From: Lichenibacterium dinghuense | Lineage (GTDB): Bacteria; Pseudomonadota; Alphaproteobacteria; Rhizobiales; Beijerinckiaceae | Assembly (NCBI RefSeq): GCF_021730615.1 | Contig: NZ_JAJLMN010000001.1 | Location: 2,987,501-3,051,500 of the forward strand | DNA: 64,000 nucleotides | Direction of reading: 5' to 3' | Shown: in pieces, positions 33,386 to 42,429 of the stretch | How the letters are laid out: every line of letters starts with the position of its first letter | Position numbering within the stretch: position 1 is the first letter of the stretch | Translations under genes and position numbers: made by a program | The notes under the pieces: model-generated | What the model was told of the DNA's origin: nothing | The model's input: only the letters and a program-made list of their open reading frames with translations | Databases searched by the model: none

Positions 33386-34501
33386 TCACTCCAACGGCGC
33401 GTACTTCCCGCCCTTCCACACGTCGATCTGATAGGTGATCCCCTCCGCGTCCCCCTTCCTGTCGAAGCGCAGCGGCCCGATCACCGTGTCGATCGGCGGT
33501 CCCTGGCGCAGCGCGGCCGCCATCTTGGCGCCGTCGGTCGAGCCCGCGCGGCGCACGCCCTCGGCCAGGGCCTGGATCGTCGCGTAGGAGAAGAGCGTGA
33601 AGCCGTCCGCCGGGACGCCGTCGGCCTTGAAGGCGTCGAGCGCGCCCGCGGCGCTCGGGCGCTTGGAGAAGTCGGGCGGGAAGGGGAAGATCGTGCCGTC
33701 GGCGGCGGCGCCCGCGATGGAGGCGAACTCCGGCGCGGAGAATCCCGAGGTGGTGATGAAGGCGGGGTGGTAGCCCTGGTCGGCCGCCTGGCGCAGGATC
33801 AGCCCGCCCTCGGGCGGGTAGCCGCCGTAATAGACGGCGCCCACGCCCGCGCCGCGCAGCTTGCCCACCACGGCCGAATAGTCCTTCTCGCCGGGGTTGA
33901 TGCCCTCGGCGAAGGCCACCTTGCCCCCGTGCGCCTCGAAGGCGGCCCGCACCGCATCTGCTAACCCTTTGCCGTACGTGCCCTTGTCGTGGACGAAGGC
34001 GACGGGCCGGTCCTTGAAGCGCTCCGCCATCCAGGCGCCCATCAGGAGCCCCTGCGCGTCGTCGCGCGTGTAGACGCGGAAGATGTCCGCCCAGCCCTTG
34101 GCCGCCGCCGTGTCGGTCAGCTTGGCCGAGACGGAGGCGGGCGTCATCATCACGGCGCCGGCCTCGGCGTAGATCGGCATGGCGGCGATCGAGGCGGCCG
34201 AGCAGGTGTGGCCGTCGATCAGCGTGATGCCCTCGCCGACCACCCGGTTCGCCACCGAGATGGCCTGGCGCGGGTCGCAGGCGTCGTCCTCGATGTCGAG
34301 CACGATGCGCCGCCCGTCGACGCCGCCGCGCGCGTTGATGGCCTTCGCGGCCTCCTGGGCGCCGACCACCACTTGGTCGCCCGCCGTCGCCACCGTGCCG
34401 GTGCGCGGCACCGCCACCGCGATGCGGATGTCGTCGGCCGCGCGGGCCCCCGCGGGGAGCAGCAGGGCGGAGGCGAGGAGCAGGGAGCGGAGCGTCGTCA
34501 T
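33386..34501 (-). CDS. Branched-chain amino acid-type ABC transporter substrate-binding protein
   Basis: A 371-residue periplasmic binding protein of the LivJ/leucine-binding type I fold. Signal peptide MTTLRSLLLASALLLPAGAR with cleavage after ARA. Mature start DDIRIAVAVPRTGTVATAGD, then GGVDGRRIVLDIEDDACDPR and VVGEGITLIDGHTCSAASIA, are family blocks. ATG 34501 is chosen; the 39-residue extension upstream is not signal-like. No permease or ATPase genes are beside it, so it is an orphan. The ligand could be an amino acid, amide or urea-type compound. Confidence 0.9.
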   Translation of the reverse strand: MTTLRSLLLASALLLPAGARAADDIRIAVAVPRTGTVATAGDQVVVGAQEAAKAINARGGVDGRRIVLDIEDDACDPRQAISVANRVVGEGITLIDGHTCSAASIAAMPIYAEAGAVMMTPASVSAKLTDTAAAKGWADIFRVYTRDDAQGLLMGAWMAERFKDRPVAFVHDKGTYGKGLADAVRAAFEAHGGKVAFAEGINPGEKDYSAVVGKLRGAGVGAVYYGGYPPEGGLILRQAADQGYHPAFITTSGFSAPEFASIAGAAADGTIFPFPPDFSKRPSAAGALDAFKADGVPADGFTLFSYATIQALAEGVRRAGSTDGAKMAAALRQGPPIDTVIGPLRFDRKGDAEGITYQIDVWKGGKYAPLE

Positions 34502-34717
34502 GCGCGCGACGGTAGGCGAAAGGCGCGGGGCGGGGAAGGTCCGCGCGCGGGGCCGCACCCGATCCTGCGCGGACCGCGCCGCGCGATTGCGCTTGCATCC
34601 GCGGCCCGGCCGGGCCATCTCAGCCGCTCACGGCGGAGCGCCCTCGCGGGCGCGCCGCTTTCGGCTCTGGCGCGGTGCGATCCCCCTCGGGCCTCCTGCC
34701 CCCGACGAGGATGGATG

Positions 34718-35779
34718 ATGAGCGTCGAGACCCTGACCGTCACCGAGGACGAGGACGGCATGCGCCTCGACCGCTGGTTCAAGCGGCGCCATCCCGACCT
34801 CACGCTCGGCCACCTCAACAAGATCGTCCGCACCGGCCAGGTCCGCGTCGACGGCGCCCGCGTGAAGACCTCGACGCGGGTCGCGCCGGGCCAGACCGTG
34901 CGCGTGCCGCCCCTGAAGGCGAGCGAGTTCCCGGGCCCCGCCGTCCGCCGCGCCGCGGCCTCCGAGGAGGACCTGCGCGCGGTGCGCGAGATGGTGCTGT
35001 TCGAGGACCGCGACCTGATGGTGCTGAACAAGCCCTACGGCCTCGCCGTCCAGGGCGGCTCCGGCACCCACCACCACATCGACGGCATGCTGGCGAGCCT
35101 CGCCGACGAGCGCGGCGACCGGCCGCTGCTGGTGCACCGGCTCGACCGCGACACGTCGGGCGTGCTGCTGGTCGCCAAGACGCGCAAGATGGCGGCCGAC
35201 CTCGGCGAGGTGTTCCGCTCGCGGCAGGCGCGCAAGCACTATTGGGCGCTGGTGCAGGGCGTGCCGAAGCCCGCGCAGGGGCGCATCTCGCTGTTCCTCG
35301 CCAAGGGCGAGGGCATGGGCAACGACCGCTCCGAGCGGCCGAAGGGCGGCGACCGGGCCGCGATGGAGCGCATGCGCGTCGCCAAGCACGGCGACCCGGA
35401 CGCGCAGCACTCCGTCACGCTGTTCGCGACCGTGGACCGCGTGCTGCCGCGCCTCGCCTGGCTGTCGATGAAGCCGATCACGGGCCGCACCCACCAGCTC
35501 CGCGCCCACGCCGAGGCGATCGGCCACCCGATCGTCGGGGACCCGAAGTACCGCGTCGCCCCGCCCGGCGGCGCCAAGCAGCTCGACCCGGCCCGCGCCG
35601 TGCCGTCCGAGGTGGAGAACAAGCTGCACCTGCTGGCGCGCCGTCTCGTGTTGCCGCACCCGCGCGGCGGCACGCTGGACGTGACGGCGCCGCTGCCGCC
35701 CCATATGCAGAAGAGCTGGGACCTGTTCGCCTTCGACGCGAAGCAGTTCGACCCGATCGAGAACGCCCCCGAGGACTGA
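34718..35779 (+). CDS. RluA-family pseudouridine synthase
   Basis: A 353-residue RluC/RluD-type enzyme. An N-terminal S4 RNA-binding domain (about 1-70, MRLDRWFKRRHPDLTLGHLN) is followed by the catalytic domain with LLVHRLDRDTSGVLLVAKTR (catalytic Asp near 142), GRTHQLRAHAEAIGHPIVGD and the C-terminal sheet. The substrate is 23S rRNA uridine by family analogy. GAGGATGG precedes two ATGs (34715 and 34718). The ATP12 gene follows after 3 bases, so the two are probably one operon. Confidence 0.93.
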   Translation: MSVETLTVTEDEDGMRLDRWFKRRHPDLTLGHLNKIVRTGQVRVDGARVKTSTRVAPGQTVRVPPLKASEFPGPAVRRAAASEEDLRAVREMVLFEDRDLMVLNKPYGLAVQGGSGTHHHIDGMLASLADERGDRPLLVHRLDRDTSGVLLVAKTRKMAADLGEVFRSRQARKHYWALVQGVPKPAQGRISLFLAKGEGMGNDRSERPKGGDRAAMERMRVAKHGDPDAQHSVTLFATVDRVLPRLAWLSMKPITGRTHQLRAHAEAIGHPIVGDPKYRVAPPGGAKQLDPARAVPSEVENKLHLLARRLVLPHPRGGTLDVTAPLPPHMQKSWDLFAFDAKQFDPIENAPED

Positions 35780-35782
35780 CCC

Positions 35783-36547
35783 ATGGTGCACGAGCCGGGC
35801 CCGATGATCCCGGGGCGGCAGGCCCCGCCGCCGAAGCCGAAGCGCTTCTACGCCGAGGCCGCGGCCGAGGAGCGCGACGGCGCCTTCGCGCTCGTGCTCG
35901 ACGGCCGCGCCGCGAAGACGCCCGCCAAGCGGCCGCTGGCGCTGCCGTCCCGCGCCGCCGCCGAGGCCGTGGCGGCCGAATGGAACGCCCAGGTGGAGGT
36001 GATCGACCCCGCCCGCATGCCGCTGACGCGGCTGTGCAACACCGCCATCGACGGCGTGGCCGAGCAGATGGCGGCCGTGGCCGACGAGGTGCGGACCTAC
36101 CTCACCTCCGACCTGCTCGCCTACCGGGCCGCCGACCCGGCGCCGCTCGTCCTCGCGCAGGCGCGCGCCTGGGACCCCGTGCTCGACTGGGCGCGCGAGG
36201 CCCATGGCGCGCGCTTCGTGCTGGCCGAGGGGATCACCTTCGTGGCGCAGCCGCCCGCGACCCTCGCCGCCATGGGCTCCGCGGTCGACGGCGTGGTGGG
36301 GTCGGGCGCCGGCGCGCCCTTCCGCCTGGCGGCCCTCGACGTGATGACCACGCTGACCGGCTCGGCGCTGCTGGCGCTGGCGGTGATGCAGGCGCGGCTC
36401 ACGCCCGAGGACGCCTGGGCGGCCGCCCACGTCGACGAGCTGTTCCAGGAATCGCAGTGGGGCGCCGACGCCGAGGCGCTGGAGCGCCGCGAGCGCCGCT
36501 GGGCCGACATGCGCGCCGCGGCCATGCTGGGGCGGCTGGCGGGGTAG
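35783..36547 (+). CDS. ATP12 family F1-ATPase assembly chaperone
   Basis: A 254-residue chaperone that in mitochondria binds the F1 alpha subunit; alphaproteobacterial homologues are conserved. Features: KRFYAEAAAEERDGAFALVL near 20, LDGRAAKTPAKRPLALPS, AAEWNAQVEVIDPARMPLTR, and the helical C-terminal part with WGADAEALERRERRWADMRA. It directly follows the pseudouridine synthase gene, the usual alphaproteobacterial order. A half copy of the dispersed repeat lies downstream. Confidence 0.95.
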   Translation: MVHEPGPMIPGRQAPPPKPKRFYAEAAAEERDGAFALVLDGRAAKTPAKRPLALPSRAAAEAVAAEWNAQVEVIDPARMPLTRLCNTAIDGVAEQMAAVADEVRTYLTSDLLAYRAADPAPLVLAQARAWDPVLDWAREAHGARFVLAEGITFVAQPPATLAAMGSAVDGVVGSGAGAPFRLAALDVMTTLTGSALLALAVMQARLTPEDAWAAAHVDELFQESQWGADAEALERRERRWADMRAAAMLGRLAG

Positions 36548-36592
36548 AAGATCGCCCACCTTCCCTGAGCCTGATATGGAGCAAGGGGCGCG

Positions 36593-36620
36593 CCACCTTC
36601 TCCCCTCGCGGGAGAAGGGC
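36593..36620. repeat. Half copy of the dispersed palindromic repeat
   Basis: CACCTTCTCCCCTCGCGGGAGAAGGGCG is the outer hairpin of the 114-130-base repeat found complete at 18510, 40776 and 43344. It sits in the convergent gap between ATP12 and the minus-strand gene at 36674. The flank AACCCCGATGCTCCG also resembles the flank of the 18510 copy (GTCAATGCTCCGA), so the repeat unit may extend about 15 bases further. Confidence 0.75.
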
Positions 36621-36673
36621 GCCAACCCCGATGCTCCGCGCCCCGCTCAGGACGGGGCCGAGGCCCTCCAGCC

Positions 36674-37717
36674 TCAATCCTGCGCGACCTCGCGGGCGCC
36701 GGTCTCGGGCAGCAGCGTCAGGGTCTGGGCGTCGCCGGTCTTGCCGGTCGGCACGAGGCGCAGGCCGCCCGCCGCGGCCTCCACCTTGAAGCAGGTCTGC
36801 GGCCCGCCCGCCGTGCGCGCCTGGCACAGGCCGCCCTTGGCGGCGTGCCAGTGGCCCACCGTCACCTGCACGGCCTTGCCGTCGCCGGCCTGCACCTGCT
36901 GCAGCTCGAACCGGCGGTTGTCCTTCGCGTAGTAGCTAACCTGCCGCCCGCGCGCGCCGGCGACCGCGGCCGACACGGAGTGGCCGGCGAGCGCCTCCAG
37001 GGGGTCGCGCGGCGCGGCCCCGTCCGCCACCGCGGCGACGTCCACGGCGCTGTCGAGGAAGGGGATGTGCTCGGGGAAGTGCATGGCGTTGCCCTTCACC
37101 AGCACGGCCGTGGCGGCGGGGACGCCGGCCGCGGCGCCGAGCGTGACGGTGCCGAGCCGCGCGCCGGGGAACTCGTAGATGCCGTCGAGCAGGATCGACA
37201 CGCTCCGGCACAGGGTCGCGCCGCCGGGGCCGGCCTCGCACAGTTCCGGCCGCTCGCGGTCCCAGCGCCGCGCCGTGAAGCCGCGCTCGTCGCCCTCGCC
37301 CGTGAGGCCGCGCGACGCGAAATAGGTGAAGTGCAGCGGCTCGCCGGGGCCTTCGCGGCGCAGCGTGTTGCCCGCGAGATAGTTGATGGCCTCCGCCCCG
37401 GTCACGGTGACGGGGTCGCCCATCTTCGGGGCGCCCTTGTAGGCGGCCGGGTTCGGCACGTGCACGGCCGAGCCGGGCGCGATCGAGCCCGTCGGCAGCT
37501 CCGTGTCGACCTCGGCCGCGGCGGCGGACGCGACCTGGACCGGCGGCGCGGCCGGGCGAGCCGGGGAAGGCGATGATTCGGGCGGGGGAGCCTTCGCGGC
37601 GACCGCCACCGCGACCGTCGGACCCGCGCTCGCCGGATGTCCCCGCACCACGCTGCCGATGCAGCCGAGGCCGATGACCACGCAGACCACGGCCGACAAG
37701 GCTCGACTCGACACCAT
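36674..37717 (-). CDS. Secreted protein with two related Cys-pair domains, function unknown
   Basis: A 347-residue protein. An N-terminal helix (5-24) serves as signal or anchor, followed by a Pro/Ala-rich linker to about 95. Two similar units follow. Unit 1 (about 100-170) has DPVTVTGAEAINYLAGNTLR, LHFTYFASRG and a Cys pair spaced CEAGPGGATLC. Unit 2 (about 245-330) has DPLEALAGHSVSAAV, VSYYAKDNRRFELQQV and a Cys pair CQARTAGGPQTC. The shared order 'G-Nx...Y-F-A...C-x9-C' suggests an internal duplication of a DUF995-like fold. I do not recognise a named family. GTG 37723 is an alternative start. Confidence 0.65.
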   Translation of the reverse strand: MVSSRALSAVVCVVIGLGCIGSVVRGHPASAGPTVAVAVAAKAPPPESSPSPARPAAPPVQVASAAAAEVDTELPTGSIAPGSAVHVPNPAAYKGAPKMGDPVTVTGAEAINYLAGNTLRREGPGEPLHFTYFASRGLTGEGDERGFTARRWDRERPELCEAGPGGATLCRSVSILLDGIYEFPGARLGTVTLGAAAGVPAATAVLVKGNAMHFPEHIPFLDSAVDVAAVADGAAPRDPLEALAGHSVSAAVAGARGRQVSYYAKDNRRFELQQVQAGDGKAVQVTVGHWHAAKGGLCQARTAGGPQTCFKVEAAAGGLRLVPTGKTGDAQTLTLLPETGAREVAQD

Positions 37718-37966
37718 CAGCACGCCCCACCCCCGACCGAGACACGTCGGACGAGATCAGATGCCACCGCGGGGTTTAAGAAGCGCTGAACCATTCGGGC
37801 CGGCCCCGTGCGTCGCCCCCTTCTCCACGCCCGATGCTTGGAATGGTTGAAGACCGGAGAATCGCTCCTGCAACCCGTTCACCCTGTCCATCCCCCGCGA
37901 CGCCTGGACGGCTTTGCAATGGAGGCCGTTCCGTCCTAAGCAGCCGAAGCATCAAGGGATCGGGCA

Positions 37967-39046
37967 TTGGGACAGAAGCAGCTACGCATCGGCATCGTCG
38001 GGGTCGGCAACTGCGCCTCGTCCCTGGTCCAGGGCCTCGAATTCTACAAGGACGCCTCGTCCAACGCGCCGGTGCCGGGGCTGATGAACGTCGAGGTGGG
38101 GGGCTACCACGTCGGCGACGTCGTGCCGGTGGCGGCCTTCGACGTGTCGGACGCCAAGGTGGGCCTCGACCTCGCCGACGCGCTGCGGGCCGCGCCCAAC
38201 AACACGCAACGCTTCGCCGCCGTGCCGCCGACCGGCGTGCGCGTCGAGCGCGGGCCGACGCTCGACGGCCTCGGCCGCTACCTGCGCGACGTCGTGACGG
38301 AGTCCGGGGAGGCGCCGGCCGACGTGGCGGCGGTGCTGAAGGAGAAGCGCGTCGACGTGCTGGTCTGCTACCTGCCGGTCGGCTCGCAGCAGGCCGCCGA
38401 ATATTACGCCGAGCGCGCGCTCGAAGCCGGCTGCGGCTTCGTCAACTGCATGCCGGTCTTCATCGCCTCGAACCCGGCGTGGGAGCGCCGCTTCGCCGCG
38501 GCCGGGCTGCCGATCGTCGGCGACGACATCAAGAGCCAGGTCGGCGCCACCATCGTGCACCGCACGCTGGTGAACCTCCTGCGCGACCGCGGCGTGCGGC
38601 TCGACCGCACCTACCAGCTCAACTTCGGCGGCAACTCCGACTTCCAGAACATGCTGGAGCGCGACCGCCTCGAATCCAAGAAGATCTCCAAGACCCAGGC
38701 GGTGTCGAGCCAGTTCGACGTGCCGCTCGACGCCGCCGACATCCACGTCGGCCCGAGCGACCACGTGCCCTGGCTCACCGACCGCAAGTGGGCCCACATC
38801 CGCCTCGAGGGGACGGGCTTCGGCGACACGCCGATGAGCATCGAGCTCAAGCTCGAAGTGTGGGACTCGCCCAACTCCGCGGGCGTCGTCATCGACGCGG
38901 TGCGCTGCGCCAAGATCGCGCTCGACCGCGGCATCGGCGGCGCGCTGATCGGGCCGTCGAGCTACTTCATGAAGTCGCCCCCGCGCCAGTTCACCGACGA
39001 GGAGGCGCGCGAGCGCGCGGTGCGCTTCATGGCCGGGGCCGAGTAG
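37967..39046 (+). CDS. ino1: Inositol-3-phosphate synthase
   Basis: A 359-residue NAD-dependent enzyme converting glucose 6-phosphate to inositol phosphate. It is of the short actinobacterial/archaeal type. N-terminal [20 protein letters not shown] is the NAD loop. [32 protein letters not shown] and [14 protein letters not shown] carry the conserved Lys/Asn residues of the active site. TTG 37967, preceded by AAGGGAT, is the start. It opens a same-strand cluster of six genes: phosphatase, glycosyltransferase, nucleotidyltransferase, methyltransferase and glycosidase-like protein. Ino1 is uncommon in alphaproteobacteria, which suggests acquisition; this is inference. Confidence 0.95.
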   Translation: MGQKQLRIGIVGVGNCASSLVQGLEFYKDASSNAPVPGLMNVEVGGYHVGDVVPVAAFDVSDAKVGLDLADALRAAPNNTQRFAAVPPTGVRVERGPTLDGLGRYLRDVVTESGEAPADVAAVLKEKRVDVLVCYLPVGSQQAAEYYAERALEAGCGFVNCMPVFIASNPAWERRFAAAGLPIVGDDIKSQVGATIVHRTLVNLLRDRGVRLDRTYQLNFGGNSDFQNMLERDRLESKKISKTQAVSSQFDVPLDAADIHVGPSDHVPWLTDRKWAHIRLEGTGFGDTPMSIELKLEVWDSPNSAGVVIDAVRCAKIALDRGIGGALIGPSSYFMKSPPRQFTDEEARERAVRFMAGAE

Positions 39047-39070
39047 GGCCTCCATGGGGACCACGAGCCC

Positions 39071-39682
39071 ATGCTGACGCTGCTCCTCGTCCGCCACGGC
39101 AGCCACGGGCTGCTCGGCCGCACGCTCGTCGGCCGCATGCCGGGCGTGAGCCTCAGCGCGGCGGGGCGCGGCGAAGCCGAGCGCGCGGCCGCGATGCTGG
39201 CGGGGCGCGGCATCGCCCGCGTGATCTCGTCGCCGCTGGAGCGCACCCGCGAGACCGCCGACGCCATCGCGGCGCGGGTCGGCTGCGAGGTCGAGACCGC
39301 CGAGGAGATCGTCGAGATCGACTGCGGCACCTGGACCGGCGCGGACTTCACCAAGCTGCCCGACGACCCGCACTGGCACCGCTGGAACAGCGAGCGCGCG
39401 ACCTGCACGATGCCGGGCGGCGAGGGCATGGCCGACGTCCAGGCCCGCGCGCTCGCGCTGATCGCGCGGCTCGCCGCCGAGCCCGGGGACAGCACGATCG
39501 CGCTCGTCACCCATTCCGACGTCGTCAAGGCGGTCGCCATGGCGGCGATGGGCCTGTCGCTCGACCGCCACGACCACCTCACGGTCGACCCGGCCTCGGT
39601 GACGACGCTGCACGTCTACGGCGACTACATGCGGGTGGTGCGGCTCAACGAGGCCCCGGCGGCCGAGGCCGCGGGCCCGTGA
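39071..39682 (+). CDS. Histidine phosphatase family protein
   Basis: A 203-residue phosphatase of the phosphoglycerate-mutase fold. LLLVRHGSHGLLGRTLVGRM carries the catalytic RHG; RVISSPLERTRETADAIA and EIVEIDCGTWTG are conserved; TIALVTHSDVVKAVAMAAMG has the second His. Located 24 bases after ino1 and overlapping the next gene by 4 bases, it may dephosphorylate inositol phosphate in place of a canonical inositol monophosphatase. That role is inferred from position only. Confidence 0.9.
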   Translation: MLTLLLVRHGSHGLLGRTLVGRMPGVSLSAAGRGEAERAAAMLAGRGIARVISSPLERTRETADAIAARVGCEVETAEEIVEIDCGTWTGADFTKLPDDPHWHRWNSERATCTMPGGEGMADVQARALALIARLAAEPGDSTIALVTHSDVVKAVAMAAMGLSLDRHDHLTVDPASVTTLHVYGDYMRVVRLNEAPAAEAAGP

Positions 39683-40755
39683 AGGTCGTCGTTTTCGGCC
39701 TCACGGTGTCGTCGTCCTGGGGCAACGGCCACGCGACGCTGTGGCGGGGCCTGATCGAGGCGCTACACCGGCGCGGCCACGCCGTGACGTTCTTCGAGCG
39801 CGACACGGACTACTACCGCCACAACCGCGACCTCCACGCGCTCCCCGGCGGCGAGCTCGTGCTCTACCCGGACTGGGACGCGGTCGCGGCGCGGGCCCGC
39901 CGGGCGGTGGCCGAGGCCGACGTCGCGCTGGTGACGAGCTACTGCCCGGACGCCGCGGTGGCCGAGCGCGCCGTGCTCGACGCGCCGCGCGCGCTGCGCC
40001 TCTTCTACGACCTCGACACGCCGGTGACGCTGGCGGCGCTCGACGGGGGCGCCCCCCCGGCCTACGTGGGGCCGGACGGGTTCTCGGGCTACGATCTCGT
40101 GCTGAGCTACACAGGCGGCCCGGCGCTCGACGCGCTGCGGACGCGCCTCGGCGCGCGCCGCGTGGCGCCGCTCTACGGCCACGTCGACCCCGCGGTGCAC
40201 CGCCCCGTGGCGCGCGCGGACCGCTTCGCCGCGGACCTCAGCTACCTCGGCACCTACGCGGCGGACCGGCAGGCGGCGCTCGAAGCCCTGTTCATCCAGC
40301 CCGCGCTGGCGCGGCCCGCCTCGCGTTTCCTGATCGGCGGGGCGCAATACCCGGCCGACTTCCCCTGGGCGGAGAACATCTTCTTCGTGCAGCACCTGCC
40401 GCCGCCCGAGCACCCGGCCTTCTTCTCCTCCGGGCGGCTGACCCTCAACGTCACGCGGCGCGCCATGGCGGCGATGGGCTGGTGCCCGTCCGGCCGGCTG
40501 TTCGAGGCCGCGGCCTGCGGCGCCACCATCCTGACGGACGACTGGGACGGGCTCGACAGCTTCTTCGCATGCGGCTCCGAGCTGATCGTCGCCCGCACCA
40601 CCGCGGACGCGCTGGCGGCCGTGGACCTGTCCGACGCGGAGCTGCGGCGGATCGCCGAGGCCGGCCGCGCGCGGGTGCTGGCCGAGCACACCTCCGACCA
40701 CCGCGCCGCGGACTTCGAAGCCGCGGTCGCGGCGGCGTGGGGACCGGTCCGATGA
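39679..40755 (+). CDS. CgeB-like glycosyltransferase
   Basis: A 358-residue protein with a two-domain GT-B layout. The N-terminal domain (MKVVVFGLTVSSSWGNGHAT, FFERDTDYYRHNRDL) and C-terminal domain (LSYLGTYAADRQAALEALFI, GRLFEAAACGATILTDDWDG near 273, then VARTTADALAAV) match the CgeB/'spore maturation' glycosyltransferase family. It starts at GTG overlapping the phosphatase stop. The acceptor is unknown; the operon suggests inositol or its phosphate. Confidence 0.88.
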   Translation: MKVVVFGLTVSSSWGNGHATLWRGLIEALHRRGHAVTFFERDTDYYRHNRDLHALPGGELVLYPDWDAVAARARRAVAEADVALVTSYCPDAAVAERAVLDAPRALRLFYDLDTPVTLAALDGGAPPAYVGPDGFSGYDLVLSYTGGPALDALRTRLGARRVAPLYGHVDPAVHRPVARADRFAADLSYLGTYAADRQAALEALFIQPALARPASRFLIGGAQYPADFPWAENIFFVQHLPPPEHPAFFSSGRLTLNVTRRAMAAMGWCPSGRLFEAAACGATILTDDWDGLDSFFACGSELIVARTTADALAAVDLSDAELRRIAEAGRARVLAEHTSDHRAADFEAAVAAAWGPVR

Positions 40756-40775
40756 CGCGACGCCGGGAGGTTTCG

Positions 40776-40898
40776 CCCTTCTCCCCCCTGGGGAGAAGGT
40801 CCCGGCAGGGGGATGAGGGGGCAACCCCGACGCGTGCGGCAGGCCCCCTCATCCGCCCATGCTTCGCATGGGCACCTTCTCCCGCGAGGGGAGAAGGG
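40776..40898. repeat. Rhizobiales-type palindromic repeat (complete copy) inside the inositol/glycan cluster
   Basis: Outer hairpins CCCTTCTCCCCCCTGGGGAG and CACCTTCTCCCGCGAGGGGA, inner GGATGAGGGGG and CCCCCTCATCC, and a small extra hairpin CCCATGCTTCGCATGGG. Same layout as 18510-18623. It separates the first three genes of the cluster from the last three, filling most of the 169-base gap, and may act on mRNA stability between them. Confidence 0.88.
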
Positions 40899-40924
40899 TG
40901 CACACGTCGGGCGGAGATCTGACC

Positions 40925-41668
40925 ATGTGGGGCATCGTGCCGGCCGCGGGCCGGGGGAGCCGCATCCAGCCGCTGGCCTTCTCGAAGGAGCTGCTGCCCG
41001 TCGGCAGCCGTTTCGACGGTGGCGTCGAGCGGCCCTGCGCGGTCAGCGAATACCTGCTCGACCGCATGGTGCTGGGCGGCGCCCGCAAGATCTGCATGGT
41101 GATCTCGCCCGGCAAGCACGACATCCTGGCCTATTACGGCGCGGGTTATGCCGGGGCCGACGTCGCCTATGTGGTGCAGCCGCAGCCCTCGGGCCTGTGC
41201 GACGCCGTGTTCCGCGCGGCGCCGCTGATCCCGCCGGGCGAGCCCGTGATGGTCGGCCTGCCCGACACGGTGTGGTTCCCGGAGAGCGGCTTCTCGGCGC
41301 TGCCGGACGACGCCCTGTCGTTCCTGCTGTTCCCCGTCGAGCGGCCCGAGCTGTTCGACGCCGTGGTGCTCGACGAGGGGGGCTCCGTCGTCGAGATCCA
41401 GGTGAAGCGGGAGGGCGCCGCGTCGCGCTGGATCTGGGGCGCCTTCAAGATGCCGGGCGCGGTGTTCCACGCGCTCCACGCGCTGTGGATCGCGCGCGAG
41501 CGGCAGGACGAGTACTTCGGCACGCTGGTCAACGCCTACATCGCCGGCGGCGGCCGCGCGGTGGGGGTCAGGGCCGGCGAGGCCTACGTCGACACCGGCA
41601 CCTTCAACGGCTACCGCGCCGCCATGGGCCTGCTCGAGCAGGCCACGGAACACGAGACCACCCCATGA
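40925..41668 (+). CDS. Sugar-nucleotidyltransferase-like protein
   Basis: A 247-residue GT-A fold nucleotidyltransferase resembling RmlA/GalU. MWGIVPAAGRGSRIQPLAFS with KELLPVG supplies the NTP-binding loop G-x-G-(S/T)-R and catalytic Lys. VVQPQPSGLCDAVFRAAPLI, VMVGLPDTVWFP (metal Asp) and AYVDTGTFNGY (second Asp) are present. The sugar could be glucose 1-phosphate; inositol phosphate, given ino1 upstream, is a second possibility. CGGAG precedes ATG 40925; the stop overlaps the methyltransferase start. Confidence 0.88.
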   Translation: MWGIVPAAGRGSRIQPLAFSKELLPVGSRFDGGVERPCAVSEYLLDRMVLGGARKICMVISPGKHDILAYYGAGYAGADVAYVVQPQPSGLCDAVFRAAPLIPPGEPVMVGLPDTVWFPESGFSALPDDALSFLLFPVERPELFDAVVLDEGGSVVEIQVKREGAASRWIWGAFKMPGAVFHALHALWIARERQDEYFGTLVNAYIAGGGRAVGVRAGEAYVDTGTFNGYRAAMGLLEQATEHETTP

Positions 41669-42429
41669 CACTCGACCCCGGCGCCCTGCGCGCCCGCGCC
41701 GACGCGCTCGGCCCCTGGTTCCACAACATGGACCTCGGGGGCGGCGTGTGGACCGCGCCCGGCCACTTCCTCGGCGACTATCCGGGCGTGAAGTTCCGCG
41801 GCTTCGCGCACGTGCTGCCCGAGGACCTGACGGGCAAGAGCGTGCTCGACATCGGCTGCAACGGCGGCTTCTACGCGATCGAGATGCGCCGCCGCGGCGC
41901 TTCCCGCGTGCTCGGCATCGACTTCGACGAGGACTACCTCGCCCAGGCGCGCTTCGCCTGCGAGGCGCTCGGCGTCGACGGCATCGAGTTCCGGCGGATG
42001 TCGGTCTACGACGTCGGGTCGCTCGGGGAGCGCTTCGACCTCGTGGTCTTCATGGGGGTGCTCTATCACCTGCGCCACCCGCTGCTGGCGCTCGACCTCA
42101 TCTGGGAGAACGTCGCGGACGACCTCCTCCTGTTCCAGTCGATGCAGCGCGGCTCGGACGAGGTCGCCGAGGTCGCCCCCGACTACCCCTTCAGCGAGCA
42201 GGGCCACTTCGACGCGCCCGGCTACCCGAAGATGCACTTCATCGAGCGCGACTATTCGCAGGACCCGACCAACTGGTGGGCGCCCAACCGCGCCTGCTCG
42301 GCCGCGATGCTGCGCTCCGCCGGATTCTCCATCCTGGCCAACCCCGACCCCGAGGTGTTCCTGTGCCGCCGCGGCGAGCGGGGACCCTTCGTCGAGGCGG
42401 CCTACCCTTCGAAGAGTGTCGCCCGATGA
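41665..42429 (+). CDS. CmoB-like SAM-dependent methyltransferase
   Basis: A 254-residue class I methyltransferase. LGPWFHNMDLGGGVWTAPGH resembles the CmoB N-terminus ('kGPf---d--id-eW'). The SAM motif is SVLDIGCNGGFYAIEMRRRG (near 60), then VLGIDFDEDYLAQARFACEA and VVFMGVLYHLRHPLLALDLI. A lid with DPTNWWAPNRACSAAMLRSA follows. The substrate is not tRNA by context; the enzyme type is met in glycan clusters with a CgeB-like transferase and the glycosidase-like protein. ATGA overlaps join it to both neighbours. Confidence 0.88.
   Translation: MTLDPGALRARADALGPWFHNMDLGGGVWTAPGHFLGDYPGVKFRGFAHVLPEDLTGKSVLDIGCNGGFYAIEMRRRGASRVLGIDFDEDYLAQARFACEALGVDGIEFRRMSVYDVGSLGERFDLVVFMGVLYHLRHPLLALDLIWENVADDLLLFQSMQRGSDEVAEVAPDYPFSEQGHFDAPGYPKMHFIERDYSQDPTNWWAPNRACSAAMLRSAGFSILANPDPEVFLCRRGERGPFVEAAYPSKSVAR

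Noticed and set aside
37834-39678. N-terminal extension of the CgeB-like glycosyltransferase frame over ino1 and the phosphatase
   Set aside because: The first 600 codons are in a different frame over two clearly coding genes; the real start is the GTG at 39679.
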